Positions 23,061 through 33,316 of a stretch of DNA of 64,000 nt are shown here, in pieces. A program made the position numbers and the translations under genes. Position 1 is the first letter of the stretch. Every line of letters starts with the position of its first letter. The stretch is from contig BCJX01000007.1 of assembly GCA_001600415.1 (NCBI GenBank), positions 838,032 through 902,031 of the forward strand, written 5' to 3'. The DNA comes from Pascua guehoae. Taxonomy: Eukaryota; Basidiomycota; Tremellomycetes; Trichosporonales; Trichosporonaceae. The notes under the pieces are model-generated. The model was given only the letters and a program-made list of their open reading frames with translations. It had not been told where the DNA came from and ran no database searches.

Positions 23061-24123
23061 GTAGTATGTAAGAGGAGTAGGAATCGATGAATTGCCCTTT
23101 CCTCATGTTCTGAGACAGGTATTCACCGTGATCTAATCTGCAAGATCCGCCGGAAGTTGCGCAACATTCCGCAAGCTCGGCATGCTTGGCAGGTCGGGAG
23201 ACGTTGTGCATTGCTGATCACATTTGTTTCCTCCGACACATCCCTCATTCTGCAATGTAGATAGAAGTGCATCTCTGGCGCCTGTGCTTCGCCGGGATGC
23301 CCAGCATTGTCTTGCCGAACCCCAGTCCCTCATCCGCCCTCGCCAAGTTTCTCACCCGCATCCACCCGCCTTCGCCCGGGCCCCTGGGCCTGCTGTGGAC
23401 GGGACAGGTGGGCGACACGGCAACCCCGTGCAACTGATCTCACTGCAGCTCGACATCAAACCCAAGCCTATGTAGACTCACCACAGATCCTCCGTGTCCT
23501 GCACCTGGTGCTCTCTACACAACGCCCTCGAAGGAGTCGCAAACGCGATTCATCCCTGGCGTAACTAACCGTCAAAGTGGCACTTCTGCCACTCTCGCAT
23601 CCATTTGCCACATAGCGACCATAGCGTCTCGTCTCCCTAGTTGTATATAACACTCATACCCTTCTAAATTATTCATGCATCGCTTCTTCTCTCATCTCGA
23701 CACTGACCTGGTTCGATAACCCAATTCTCCTCCCCGACTCTCTCCCCGGTACCCACTCCGGAACACACGGCATCCCAACGAACTACCTTGAGCAGTAGCG
23801 AGTGCGCCGTGCACTGGGGCCTTCCAAACCCATTCCACATCTCCGCAAAGTGTGCGAGGTGAAAGGGGAGGCGAAAGTGGTATCGTAGCGACAGCCTGCA
23901 ACTTTATGTGCGCGCTTATCCGCTCTTACGGCAGTCGCGTATGACCGAACGTTCTACTGCCGTTTGCTTGCAGTCCAACTGACTTTGGCTGGGGAGTATG
24001 CTGTTGGAGGATCTCGCAGTCTCGTCAGCGTTGGGCAGGCACGACCGGCCTCACCGGACAGTGGACTCCGCCCACCACCCAGGCGGCTCGCGGCGTGACG
24101 TGTGTGGACGCTCACCAGGACAC
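23061..24123. other. Intergenic region holding repeat copy A
   Basis: Between the lysozyme stop and the dehydrogenase relic. It includes copy A of the inverted repeat (23571-23703). No intact gene; short frames lack domains. Confidence 0.5.
23571..23703 (+). repeat. Inverted repeat element, copy A
   Basis: A 133-bp segment running from GTCAAAGTGGCACTTCTG to CTCATCTCGACAC. The reverse complement of 25191-25352 matches it over almost its whole length with only a few substitutions; copy A lacks about 29 bp of the middle. One end carries a small hairpin (GTGGCA-CTTC-TGCCAC). It has no coding capacity. Confidence 0.9.
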
Positions 24124-24377
24124 GCCGTCAATCTGTTTATGACCATCGTCCTGGGCCTCAACCCCATCCGTATGGTCGCAAAGGGATGGATCGAGTACAA
24201 CAAGTGCGGCCTCGTGCCCGACTACCTTGTCGGCGAGTCGAAGATGATCCGCAAGATGGTCGACGAGGGGCGGTTAGGAAGGAAGTCTGGCCGCGGGTTC
24301 TACGAGGTGGGTCTGATGGCTGCAGCCCATACTGACCCCAGTACAAGGATGGAAAGAAGGACCGCAAGGGTAACTAG
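24124..24377 (+). pseudogene. 3' relic of a 3-hydroxyacyl-CoA dehydrogenase gene
   Basis: The stretch encodes part of the C-terminal 3HCDH domain: LNPIRMVAKGWIEYNKCG, then IRKMVDEGRLGRKSGRGFYE, joined over a 34-nt intron (24307-24340) to YKDGKKDRKGN and a TAG. KMV..GRLGRK.G.GFY is the hallmark end of 3-hydroxybutyryl-CoA dehydrogenases. The NAD-binding Rossmann domain (GxGxxG) and most of the family's roughly 300 residues are absent upstream, so this is a broken 5'-truncated copy. The retained intron argues for duplication of genomic DNA, not retrotransposition. Confidence 0.75.
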
Positions 24378-24740
24378 TAGGTGTGTGCACTATGTATTTG
24401 GTTGGGCTCGCTTGCGGATATCTGGGCTCTGGACTAGCCCTTATTGCTTACCTAACAATGGCCTCGGTCGGTGTCTTTTCGTGGGTTCGTCGTTCATCGC
24501 CGACGCGTGGAATGCACACTCGCGCGCTGAAGAATCTCATGATACGCCAAACAATCTCCTGCGAAGGGGTCTCGCCCCCAATAGTGTTCCAGTATTAACC
24601 ATGGCTACAGCACACTCCACCCAGCCTCAGTGACTTTTGTCGCAGAAATGATATCAGACATGCACCTTGTCGAGTACGCCCCCAATCGTCACCCCCACCC
24701 CCTCCTCTCTGACTCTTGTTCTCGCGTTCAAACCACCACC
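24378..24740. other. Short intergenic region before the protease pseudogene
   Basis: Holds no recognisable gene. It would have been the promoter of the protease gene. Confidence 0.4.
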
Positions 24741-26356
24741 ATGCTATACCCGCCAGCGCTTCTGTTCATCGCGATGGTGACAGTAACGGCTCTTCCAACG
24801 CAGCCTCTGTCTCCTCCTCCAAGCGGCCTTACTCTCCCTCTCACACGCCATGAGCTTGGTCTGGGGCACACCGACATCGATAAACGGAGTACCACGGAAA
24901 GCCTGAGGTAAGAGGTCGTCGAGGACCGAGGAGTGGACATGAATGCTGATTATCTCGCAGCATCACGAAGAGAACATCGCTATTCTCAACCCAAGTATCG
25001 ATTGGCACGCCGTCGCAAGCCCTCAATGTCATTATGGACACTGGATCAACTACCCTCGTCATTTACAACGACAAATGCAACGAAAAAGGCCGGCCTCTCT
25101 TTGAAACCACTTCCTCCAGCTACCAACCCGTCGCTGGCGTAAAGCCCCAGCCGAAGACATACCTGGATGGACTAAAGGTAGTGGGGGTATGTGTCGAGAT
25201 GAGAGAAGAAGCGATGCATGAATAAATTAGAAGGGTATGAGTGTTATATACAACTAGGGAGCGGTGGTATAGATGGCGGTATAGACAGCAGGCCGACGCT
25301 ATGGTTGCTATGTGGCGAATGGATGCAAGAGTGGCAGAAGTGCCACTTTGACAGTATGGGCATCGGAAATTGTGGGCTTGGGGAAGAACAATGTTGGAGA
25401 TCAGAAGTTTTGTGAGTCTCACATTGTCGACTGGGACCTACCCGACGTTGCAGTGAGTGTCGATACTATCATCACACCGAGCGGATCATTCAAGGACGAC
25501 AAGGCTCTCTCGGGTCTAATGGGACTCGCGCGGCCAAAGCTTGATGAAGATACGCGGCGGCGGCTGTGGCACAAGCTCGCCAATGACCGCACCGCCTGGA
25601 CTCAGCCAATGTTTGCGCTCTATATCAGCGGCAAGGCTAATGAGAGGGAACTCGGGCAAGGGGGCCAAATGACACTGGGGTGAGTAGCCAGTCATTCGTG
25701 CTGCACACCCAAGGGGGAGCCACTGGATTTCAGCAAGGAATGTGCTCCGTAGCCGCAACCATGCGGTGACACTGCTTGTGCTGCTACTGTAACTGACTTT
25801 TCAGGGGTTACAATAAACACTGTATCGCCGGCAGTGACGATTCTCAGCTAAACTGGGTTGACGTCTCCGATACGCGAAAATGAATGGTCCCTCTCGACGG
25901 CTGCGTGGTTGGTGGCAAGAGGCTGCCCGTTGATGGCCCTGCAAGGGCGCTCATAGACAACGGGACGTCCGGGGCCTATGGTCCGTTGGGCGACGTCGCA
26001 GCATACTACAAAAACATTCCCGGATCAACGTTTGACAGGAGGACCTTCATTGGAAAGTCAACTGCGAATCCACCATGCCTCCGCTGGCGTTCACCATTGG
26101 GGGAGTAGACTACATCATCCCTCCCAATGATCTCAAAGTCTCCGAGGGCGTTGGGTTTTAAAGGAATGTTTTGGGACACTTGTAGGTGACAAGAAACTGT
26201 GAGAGCTACAACCAGTGGTTTACAGCCACGCTCACACCGTTCAGGTCAAAGGAGTGGCACTTGGGCACGATGCTCCTGAACAGCGTGCACACGGTGTATC
26301 GTATCGACCCGGACCAGATTGGGTTTGCACCACTGGCGGCCCAGAACCCTTTGTAA
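24741..26356 (+). pseudogene. Pepsin-family aspartyl protease pseudogene
   Basis: A decayed A1-family secreted protease. The first exon has a signal peptide (MLYPPALLFIAMVTVTA) and a dibasic propeptide end (DIDKRS). The next exon carries VSIGTPSQALNVIMDTGS, the first active-site Asp. Repeat copy B then interrupts the gene (25191-25352). Coding similarity resumes with GDQKFCESHIVDWDLP and ALSGLMGLARPK. An in-frame TGA stands at about 25881 where the family has a conserved aromatic residue, and a frameshift follows near 26058. The second active-site motif reads IDNGTSG where DTGTS is expected. The C-terminus WHLGTMLLNSVHTVYRI is still visible, ending at TAA 26354-26356. Truncating stop, frameshift and altered motif together mean it is inactive. 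Confidence 0.85.
25191..25352 (-). repeat. Inverted repeat element, copy B (inside the protease pseudogene)
   Basis: 162-bp reverse-complement match to copy A (23571-23703), with an extra segment of about 29 bp (CTGTCTATACCGCCATCTAT on the minus strand). It lies between the exon ending YLDGLK and the exon starting near EIVGLGKNNVGDQ, either within an intron or replacing coding sequence. Confidence 0.9.
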
Positions 26357-26994
26357 GGGATAATAGGAATACGTCTAGCACCCGCGCTCCTCATCCGCTT
26401 CATCATCGTCGTTGTCTTCGTGATCGTGCTCTTCGCACCCCTGCTCTCCCTCCTCTGTTCCAGCTCTCTTCTTACGTTCTGCCAGGAATTCTTCCAAACA
26501 GGCCATGCATGTAGTCCATAATGCACGCCCAGTATATTGAGTACCGGAAAGGCGCCGAGAAAGGACCAGAGCGTATGGACGTGGGGATTCAATGGCTGCT
26601 CATGGTTGATCACGATGCACACTGGGCTACGCGTGTGCATAGGCAGGCTCGTGACCATGGGCGCATGGCGAGGTCCTACAGGTAGAGGCAGCGTTGCCGC
26701 ACCGCCAAGGTTGAGGCAGTAAGCCACTCACAGAGGACCTCTAACAGGCCAGGAAGTCTTGGCAGGTGGACGTGCCTGGCGTGCCTGCTGTTACAGTCCA
26801 CCTCTCTCTTGTCACATGATGGGCTGGGTGGCAAAGACAGCTTGGTATTGGATACAACCCTCGTTGGGTTGTCACACCTCAGCAATCGTACCGTCCCTTG
26901 CACAATTCGAGAAACTCCTTGCACTCACCTGCGCAGTGAACCACCTCGTCTCTTACTACCCTCAGCTACTGTTCTCATTCCCAAAACTGAAATC
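26357..26994. other. Intergenic region upstream of the large F-box-like gene
   Basis: No gene recognised. The frame of the next gene stays open upstream to 26809, but that extension lacks codon bias and looks like 5' leader. Confidence 0.4.
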
Positions 26995-29781
26995 ATGTCA
27001 CCCAAGACACAGCGGCACTCTCCCACACCATCTCTGTACTCAACCCCAACTGCTCCTCCGGTACCCCCCACGGAACCCGACTCGCTCCTCGTGGCGTTGT
27101 ACCCGGCACTCGCCATTATCCTGTCGCGCGCCAGCTATGCTAGCCTCCTGGCATTGCGCACAACTTGCAAAGCTGTGCGGGATGCGGCCGATGTGCGGCT
27201 CATGTACCACTTGCAGATCCGGGACGACCCGACTGTCGACCCGGCGACGTATCTGGAAGACGTGCGGACACCCGGAGGGCGTATTCCAGCGTTTATGCCG
27301 CGCGAAGACGGATGCTGGCTAGGCCCCGTGAAGGTGGTAGCTACACCCGTTGCTGCAATCATCCCACCCATTTACTTGGAAGGTCTGCGTGCTGAAGGTC
27401 TGTTTGCTGAAGCTCTGCGTGCTGAAGCAGACGCCAGGACCCCAGAGCCAGAGTTGCCATTGGCCCCATTATCGGCGCCCGCTGCCGCTCAACGCGCACG
27501 CTGTCTCGAGCTGCTGGGGCACACACGTGTCCTCGATCTCATACCCGTGACCGAACCGTCCTCCTTTCCGTGGGATGCATTCGTTCCCATGCTCGACGTG
27601 CTCCGTGTGGTACCCAACGGGATCGGAGGAGTCTTTACACGGCAACCTGACGGGGGCATTCGCTGGCCGCTGCGAGCGCACACTATTGTCCTCTTTATGA
27701 CATCTCTCGCGGGAACCGGGAATGTGCTTGTCCCCGAACCCGAACAACACTGGTCCATCATGCTCCACCCGGCAGAAAAGGTGGTGGCGCACTTCATGTA
27801 CGCCGTACCAGGAGAGTATGGGGCCCAGTATGGTCTACGGTGGGCACCACGATTGGGGCTGGGTTGCGTCGGAGACATTACGCGCGAGCTTGTCCTCATC
27901 CTCTCCCCTCTGGACAGGTCATATCGAGATCTGGTCGCGAAAACCATTGCTGAATGTCGGGAGAGAGACATTGAGCACTGTCAAGGTTTCCCGACAGAGA
28001 TCCCAATTATCCGCGACTTCAGCCCCAAAGCCCGCTGGGGTTGTCTCGCTGACGCGTTTGGCCATGCTGGCGAATGGCTTGTGCGCATGACCTGCACAGT
28101 CGTCAACATTGACTGTGTCCCGCCTTTTACGCTCGGGTGGGGGAGCAGCACGCCGTCCGCTTGGATCGTCGACGAGATAGAGTCGGCTGTGGAGTTGATG
28201 GTTCTTAACACGGCATACGGCCGCCATGCCCCGGGACCAGTGTCAGCGCAGCACGTTACTCAAGCTGCCATGGCACGACTCACGTTCCTTTCGGGAATAC
28301 AGTATACGTCTGGCCTCACACGCGCCCAAACTTACGGCGAGGGTTTCCTTTCTCTACCTCCCTCCCAACAGCAGGCATTCCCCGCAGAATACCGACACCT
28401 CCTACCTGGGCCCCAAGGGCCTGTGGTTGGTCGTCTTGCGCAACGGCGCCAACCATTGCGCCCAATCTCGACCCACAGAAACTCGACAGTCTCGAGAGTC
28501 TCGACAGTCACCACTCTGCTCGACTGGAGCGCTTTCCCACACATCGGGGACCTTATCATTGAATATGCCCCTATCGCATCTCTCATGGTGCTGCGTAGTA
28601 CCAGTCGGGCATTGCGCGACCGAGTTGAATCCGTCTTGTTCAGACACATCACAATAGCACCCGGCCGCTCTGAGAAGCTGGTTGTGTCGTCGGCTCAAGG
28701 ACGCGGGCCTGTGGCGTTCTTCCCAAGTGGAATCGAGGGTTACCCACTCCGACCGCTTCCGCCATGGTTGCGGGCGACACGTCGTCGTGTTCTGGGCCTC
28801 GTCCGCATCCTCGACATGATCCACTACTCCGACGAGGACACTACTATTTTCCACTCGGCGATTTCCCACTCGGCGATTCACGACCTTGATGTCTTGCGCA
28901 TTCATCCAGGGAAGAATAATCTAATATACGGATCGATGCGGCCGTCGAGCGCTACCCTTGTCAATTTCACGACGCCGCACGGCGACCCCCCCTTTGGGCG
29001 TCCTGTTCACTGCACCAAAGTTGTTGTTCACATCCTCCATAGCGAGGGACAGGACACGCGCGGCATCCCTGACTTTTCGTTCGATTCACCGAACGTCGAT
29101 CCTCTTCTCGAGATTGTCTTGGTCCTTTCTCCCTTCAAGGACCAGTATCATCGTGTGGAAGACCGGCCAGAGACGGAGAAGAAAACGGACGGCTCTACGC
29201 CCTACCGAAAGCTGGTCGACATGGTGGCCCATGCCCTTTCATTCTACCCACTACGTCTTCCCAATCCTGATAACGAAGCTCCCAAGTTGGGCTTGATTAC
29301 GGTGACCATGGTCAACTTTCACACCGTCCCCGGGGCTTGGCTTGGTCTCGAGACCGACGACACAACCAAGATACAAGCCGATTTCACAAATGACGTGCGG
29401 AGGAACATCGCCAAAGTAGGAGACTTTCTCAAGAGCGGGTATACCCGTTGGTCTCGATGGTCTGCAGAAACGTGGGCAGAGCTTATGTCATTGGAGCGCC
29501 TACAGTGGCTCACCGGACACGAATACGTCGCGCGCATCCCTCCCGACCAGCGCGAGGTGGAATGTACCATGGAAAACGTCCCTGGTGAGAGGTACCGTCT
29601 CCTCCCCGAACCAAGCGAAGTACCGGAAACCCACGCATGGACCGCACCCGATCCGCCGTGTATGCGAACTGCCCCAGATCAGGACCGCGTGCCTTCCTTC
29701 TTCGAAGACGATAACGCGTGGGCATGGGAGTGCCCAATCTTGAATGTGAAGGAGTTGTTCGAGATTGACGAGGAAATGTAG
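26995..29781 (+). CDS. Large intronless F-box-like protein with two similar halves
   Basis: A single 928-residue exon from ATG 26995 (MSPKTQRHSPTPSLYS) to TAG 29781; the upstream extension to 26809 was rejected because it reads as leader. Two F-box-like helices occur: LSRASYASLLALRTTCKAV near residue 40 and IIEYAPIASLMVLRSTSRAL near residue 520. Each is followed by a comparable layout: ARCLELLGHTRVLDLIP against RRVLGLVRILDMIHY, LDVLRVVPNG against LDVLRIHPGK, then KVVAHFMY and a stretch LVLILSPLDRSYRD against IVLVLSPFKDQYHR. So the protein is an internal duplication. A 15-bp in-frame repeat (LRAEG/LFAEA/LRAEA) lies at 27382-27426. No catalytic motif. It resembles lineage-specific F-box-like families of Trichosporonales; function unknown. 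Confidence 0.8.
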   Translation: MSPKTQRHSPTPSLYSTPTAPPVPPTEPDSLLVALYPALAIILSRASYASLLALRTTCKAVRDAADVRLMYHLQIRDDPTVDPATYLEDVRTPGGRIPAFMPREDGCWLGPVKVVATPVAAIIPPIYLEGLRAEGLFAEALRAEADARTPEPELPLAPLSAPAAAQRARCLELLGHTRVLDLIPVTEPSSFPWDAFVPMLDVLRVVPNGIGGVFTRQPDGGIRWPLRAHTIVLFMTSLAGTGNVLVPEPEQHWSIMLHPAEKVVAHFMYAVPGEYGAQYGLRWAPRLGLGCVGDITRELVLILSPLDRSYRDLVAKTIAECRERDIEHCQGFPTEIPIIRDFSPKARWGCLADAFGHAGEWLVRMTCTVVNIDCVPPFTLGWGSSTPSAWIVDEIESAVELMVLNTAYGRHAPGPVSAQHVTQAAMARLTFLSGIQYTSGLTRAQTYGEGFLSLPPSQQQAFPAEYRHLLPGPQGPVVGRLAQRRQPLRPISTHRNSTVSRVSTVTTLLDWSAFPHIGDLIIEYAPIASLMVLRSTSRALRDRVESVLFRHITIAPGRSEKLVVSSAQGRGPVAFFPSGIEGYPLRPLPPWLRATRRRVLGLVRILDMIHYSDEDTTIFHSAISHSAIHDLDVLRIHPGKNNLIYGSMRPSSATLVNFTTPHGDPPFGRPVHCTKVVVHILHSEGQDTRGIPDFSFDSPNVDPLLEIVLVLSPFKDQYHRVEDRPETEKKTDGSTPYRKLVDMVAHALSFYPLRLPNPDNEAPKLGLITVTMVNFHTVPGAWLGLETDDTTKIQADFTNDVRRNIAKVGDFLKSGYTRWSRWSAETWAELMSLERLQWLTGHEYVARIPPDQREVECTMENVPGERYRLLPEPSEVPETHAWTAPDPPCMRTAPDQDRVPSFFEDDNAWAWECPILNVKELFEIDEEM

Positions 29782-30578
29782 CTTTGTCCCATCTCTATTG
29801 TTTTACTGTCTCTGTTCTTCCATACTGGTGTGTTCGGAGAGCCGTGAGACTGCCACTCCGAGCACGTGTACATGCGATGCTACTGTCAGACATCCTCTGG
29901 ATCAATCTGGTGGTACAAAAGGTTGTCACACTGCCGACTGAAAGGCAATCCTGGCTTGCTATCTTGGATTCGCTATTCACAGCCCTTCAGAAGCACAGTG
30001 CGTGCACCAGAGCTCGATGCGGCAGTCGCACGACTTGTATCGCGAAAACGAGAGACACCGACTGGCCTTGGCCGGAACAGCTTTCAAGTAGTTAGAGGAA
30101 AACCATGATTCTGCCCATAGTGCTGCCCAGTCCAGCGTCAAAGAAGCCCTACAAATAACACGGTGATACTATCTACATTCCGAGGCTAGAGCTGCAAGCG
30201 GTGTGGAGGCTACACAAGCAGTAGAGAACAAGTTTGGGCAGGGGGGTGTTTGAGAAAGTGGGTCTCGTAGTTCAGGTTCAGGGCCAACAAGGCCGTGTAA
30301 ATAGGGGGTCAAGGGCCGCATAAAGAAGCATGAGTGCATATCAATGGTGTTGGTTCGGGCTGTTGAAGAGGTGGATCATGAATAATAGCGAGTTCAAGGT
30401 GGAGAGGAAGTGCGGATCTTGAGACACGCTACCCCACGTGTCCAACCATACATATTTCACGGTGGCGATGAGACTCTGATTTCCTGCTACTACTCTTCAT
30501 ATCTCATGCAATATCCCACAGTATGAGCATGACAATCTGCTCCACTACTGCACAAAGTACAACCCCCTACGACGACCC
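29782..30578. other. Convergent intergenic region
   Basis: About 800 bp between the stops of the F-box-like gene and the glycosyltransferase gene. Less GC-rich; no gene, RNA or repeat recognised. Confidence 0.45.
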
Positions 30579-33284
30579 CTACTTTGCCCTGCCTTTGCCC
30601 TTCCACAAACTGGCCTTCCTCCTCGCCAGCCCAGACGCACCAGACAACACCCCCTCCGAGTCGGCCGCCATGCTGGACGCGACCGACTGCTCGGCCCACC
30701 GCTCCGTGCCGGCAAGTGCCACGTCGGTGGTGCTCGTCGTCTCGCTGACGCTCTGGAAGCGGTACTGTGCGGGGTCGGGAACCCAGCCGGGATAGTTGGA
30801 CTCTGTATCGTACGAGCTGTAGGTATCGGCCGTGGACGCTTGGTAGGCCGGGAGGTGGCCCGTCGCAAAGCCGTGCTTGTCGTCGCTCCGTGTGTCCATT
30901 GTCGTTTGCTCGTCATGGGAGGGTCGCTTGATATCCCCCCTCCCCTGGGTGGGGGATAGTGTGTCTGCTGCGGGGGATAGCATGTCGTGATCGTACCCTG
31001 GGGGATGGACCTCGACCTCGACCTCGAGCGGATCCTCATCGAGCAGAGCGTTTGAGAAGTCGCCTACTTCTTGTGGATGCTTGGCATCCGCGTCGCCGGT
31101 CCGGTTCGCCCTTCGGTCCCCTGCTTTCTTGAGAAGCGAGAATACACTACTGCGGCGGTTCGCGCTGGGTGCCTCCGACGAGCGCCTGGCAGACGACGCG
31201 ACGGACGTCGGACGCTCCTGCCGACTCGGGGCGTCAATCCCCTCAGTCGACGCTGTGGGAGTATGGACGTCTGGCCCGGCGCGGCCCTTGCCCTTCCACG
31301 GCCCCGTGAGGGGCTTCTTGAGCGGCCGCCCCGCGTCGGCAAGGTGGATAGCCTCGGCCTCGTACCGCCTCTCCTCGGCCGTCCTGCGCCGCTGCCGGAT
31401 ATTCTTGTCGGTCCGGAGCACGTGCCACATGTCGACGACGCGCCGGCGCTCGGCCGCGCTCAGGTGTCCCGCCTCGGCGTGGCTCTGCGCCACACGCGCG
31501 TCGTGCAGCGCAGATGTGGGCGAGTTGCCCCACCTACGAACACGCCTTTTCGCGCCGCGCCACGCTCCCGCGGTCGGGTGGACGACGAGGCCCATACCCG
31601 CGCTTCCCAGGCGCGCTGGTAGGCTCACCCCTGATCTGTTAGCGAGACAGATAAGCGTAAATGTCTACTCACAGCTCGCAGCAGCGCCCTCCAGCATGCC
31701 GTTCATTCCCTGCTGTCAGCAGGGTGGCGATCCCTGGCAGACGTACATTCTTCCGCGCGCCGTGGTACGGCTCGGTCACCAGGCCAGTCACGCCGTCCCA
31801 CATGCCCAGCCCCAGACCCTTGACACCCTCGGTCAAGCCGCTCGTGAGCGAGTTGACTTCGCGCCGGCGACGCATGGGTGAGCCCACCATGCCCGGGACA
31901 TTGTCGAGCCCTTCCTGGATCGAATAGACCAAGTCAAACCCCGCTGAGGTTAGCGTGGGCGGTATGAATAGATGCCATACCTTTTGGCACACCATACATC
32001 AGGTTGCCCAAGCCCTTGTGGGGCGCGTAAAACATCTGGCTTGTTCCCACGGCGATTGCACTGCTCATGTTGAGCAGGCTCTTGGCCGCGCCCGTGAATG
32101 GATCCGAGTAGTGGCGGTTTGTGTCGTAATCGATCGGTCCTGCATGGGGTTAGTCTCGCTATGCGCCGGCGAGTACGCTGTGAACGGCTCACGATGCGGC
32201 GTCAGTGCCTTCCAGGTGAGGTTTGTGGTCTCAACGAGGACACCAGCGACCGCTGCAGAGAGTCGGATGCAGTACTTTTCCGAAAACCAGATTGCAGTTC
32301 GGTTGTCCAGAATCTCACACCTGCCAGTCAGTCGCCGAACCTATTTAGGCAACCTACCTCATAGTCAGTAACGGCAGGTGGCGGTGGAAGCTTTCAACTC
32401 CGCATTCCGGGGCATTCTCGGAGCGAACGCGTCTGCTCAGATCTTGCGACGCGCCGCGCGTATCCAGCGAGAGCGCAAACTCGATTGCTCGATAGAGGGT
32501 TTCGTCTGTCAAGTCGGCAATTGCGATTGGAGGAGGACCAGCACCAGCGGCGTGTACAGCGTTTCCCCAGAACCTGCAAGGTGAGCGCCGAGTGAGCAGG
32601 ACGGCGTGGTACCTACCACTGATCACCATTGAACGGCACAACGATAGAGGGTAATCCAGCTCTTAGTCCGGCAGCAGTCACTCCAGCGCCTTCGATGTTA
32701 GCTGTGATACAGAGAAACACCAAAACTCACTGCCATGATGGCACACCGCTCTCACGCGGCCGCTACCAAAGAGCCAGTCGTGCGGGACCTCGTCTGAGGT
32801 AAGCACAAACAAGTCGCGATGTACGTGCCTTCGAGAAGGAATACGTTTTTGGGCAAGTCGGAACCCCCAGCAAGAAACAAATGACCACTGAGAATAGCCC
32901 GTACTTGGGCGTTACGCAGGGCCGAAAGAATCGTCACTGCAGTTAGTGGAGCCCTCTTCTTGATCGCGTACTGATGAGCTCTTGCGGGTCTGGGCCCACC
33001 ATTGAGCCAAATCTGGTACGTCAGCTTGTCTCGAGCGCTCACGACGTACCCGATGTAGATGGGCGGTTCGCCCATGTGTAGAAACTCGGCCAGTGCTGCG
33101 TCGGGAACGTATCCCGAGTCCGGGGGCATTGAGTAGAAGCCCACAACATCTACGGTGTTAGGCGTGCAAGAACCCCATGAAGTAGTGCCCCATGCTTCAA
33201 GGGCACAAAATGTCTCAGGACAACTCGACAGATCTCCTTTCTGACCAGCAACCATGGACGAGCCCGGATCGCCTCAAAAGGTGG

Positions 33285-33316
<32 letters not shown>

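Noticed and set aside
23571..23703. Repeat copy A as an introner (intron-generating element)
   Set aside because: The repeat lacks GT/AG ends at its borders, and copy A lies outside any gene, so a generic short mobile element or rearrangement fits better.
26809..26994. Upstream extension of the large F-box-like gene
   Set aside because: The frame is open, but the sequence has no codon bias, and the ATG at 26995 lies in better context after a leader-like stretch.
33286..33302. Long C-runs as assembly gaps or joins
   Set aside because: Flanking exons of the glycosyltransferase join cleanly across it, and similar C-runs occur in several introns, so it looks like genuine sequence.
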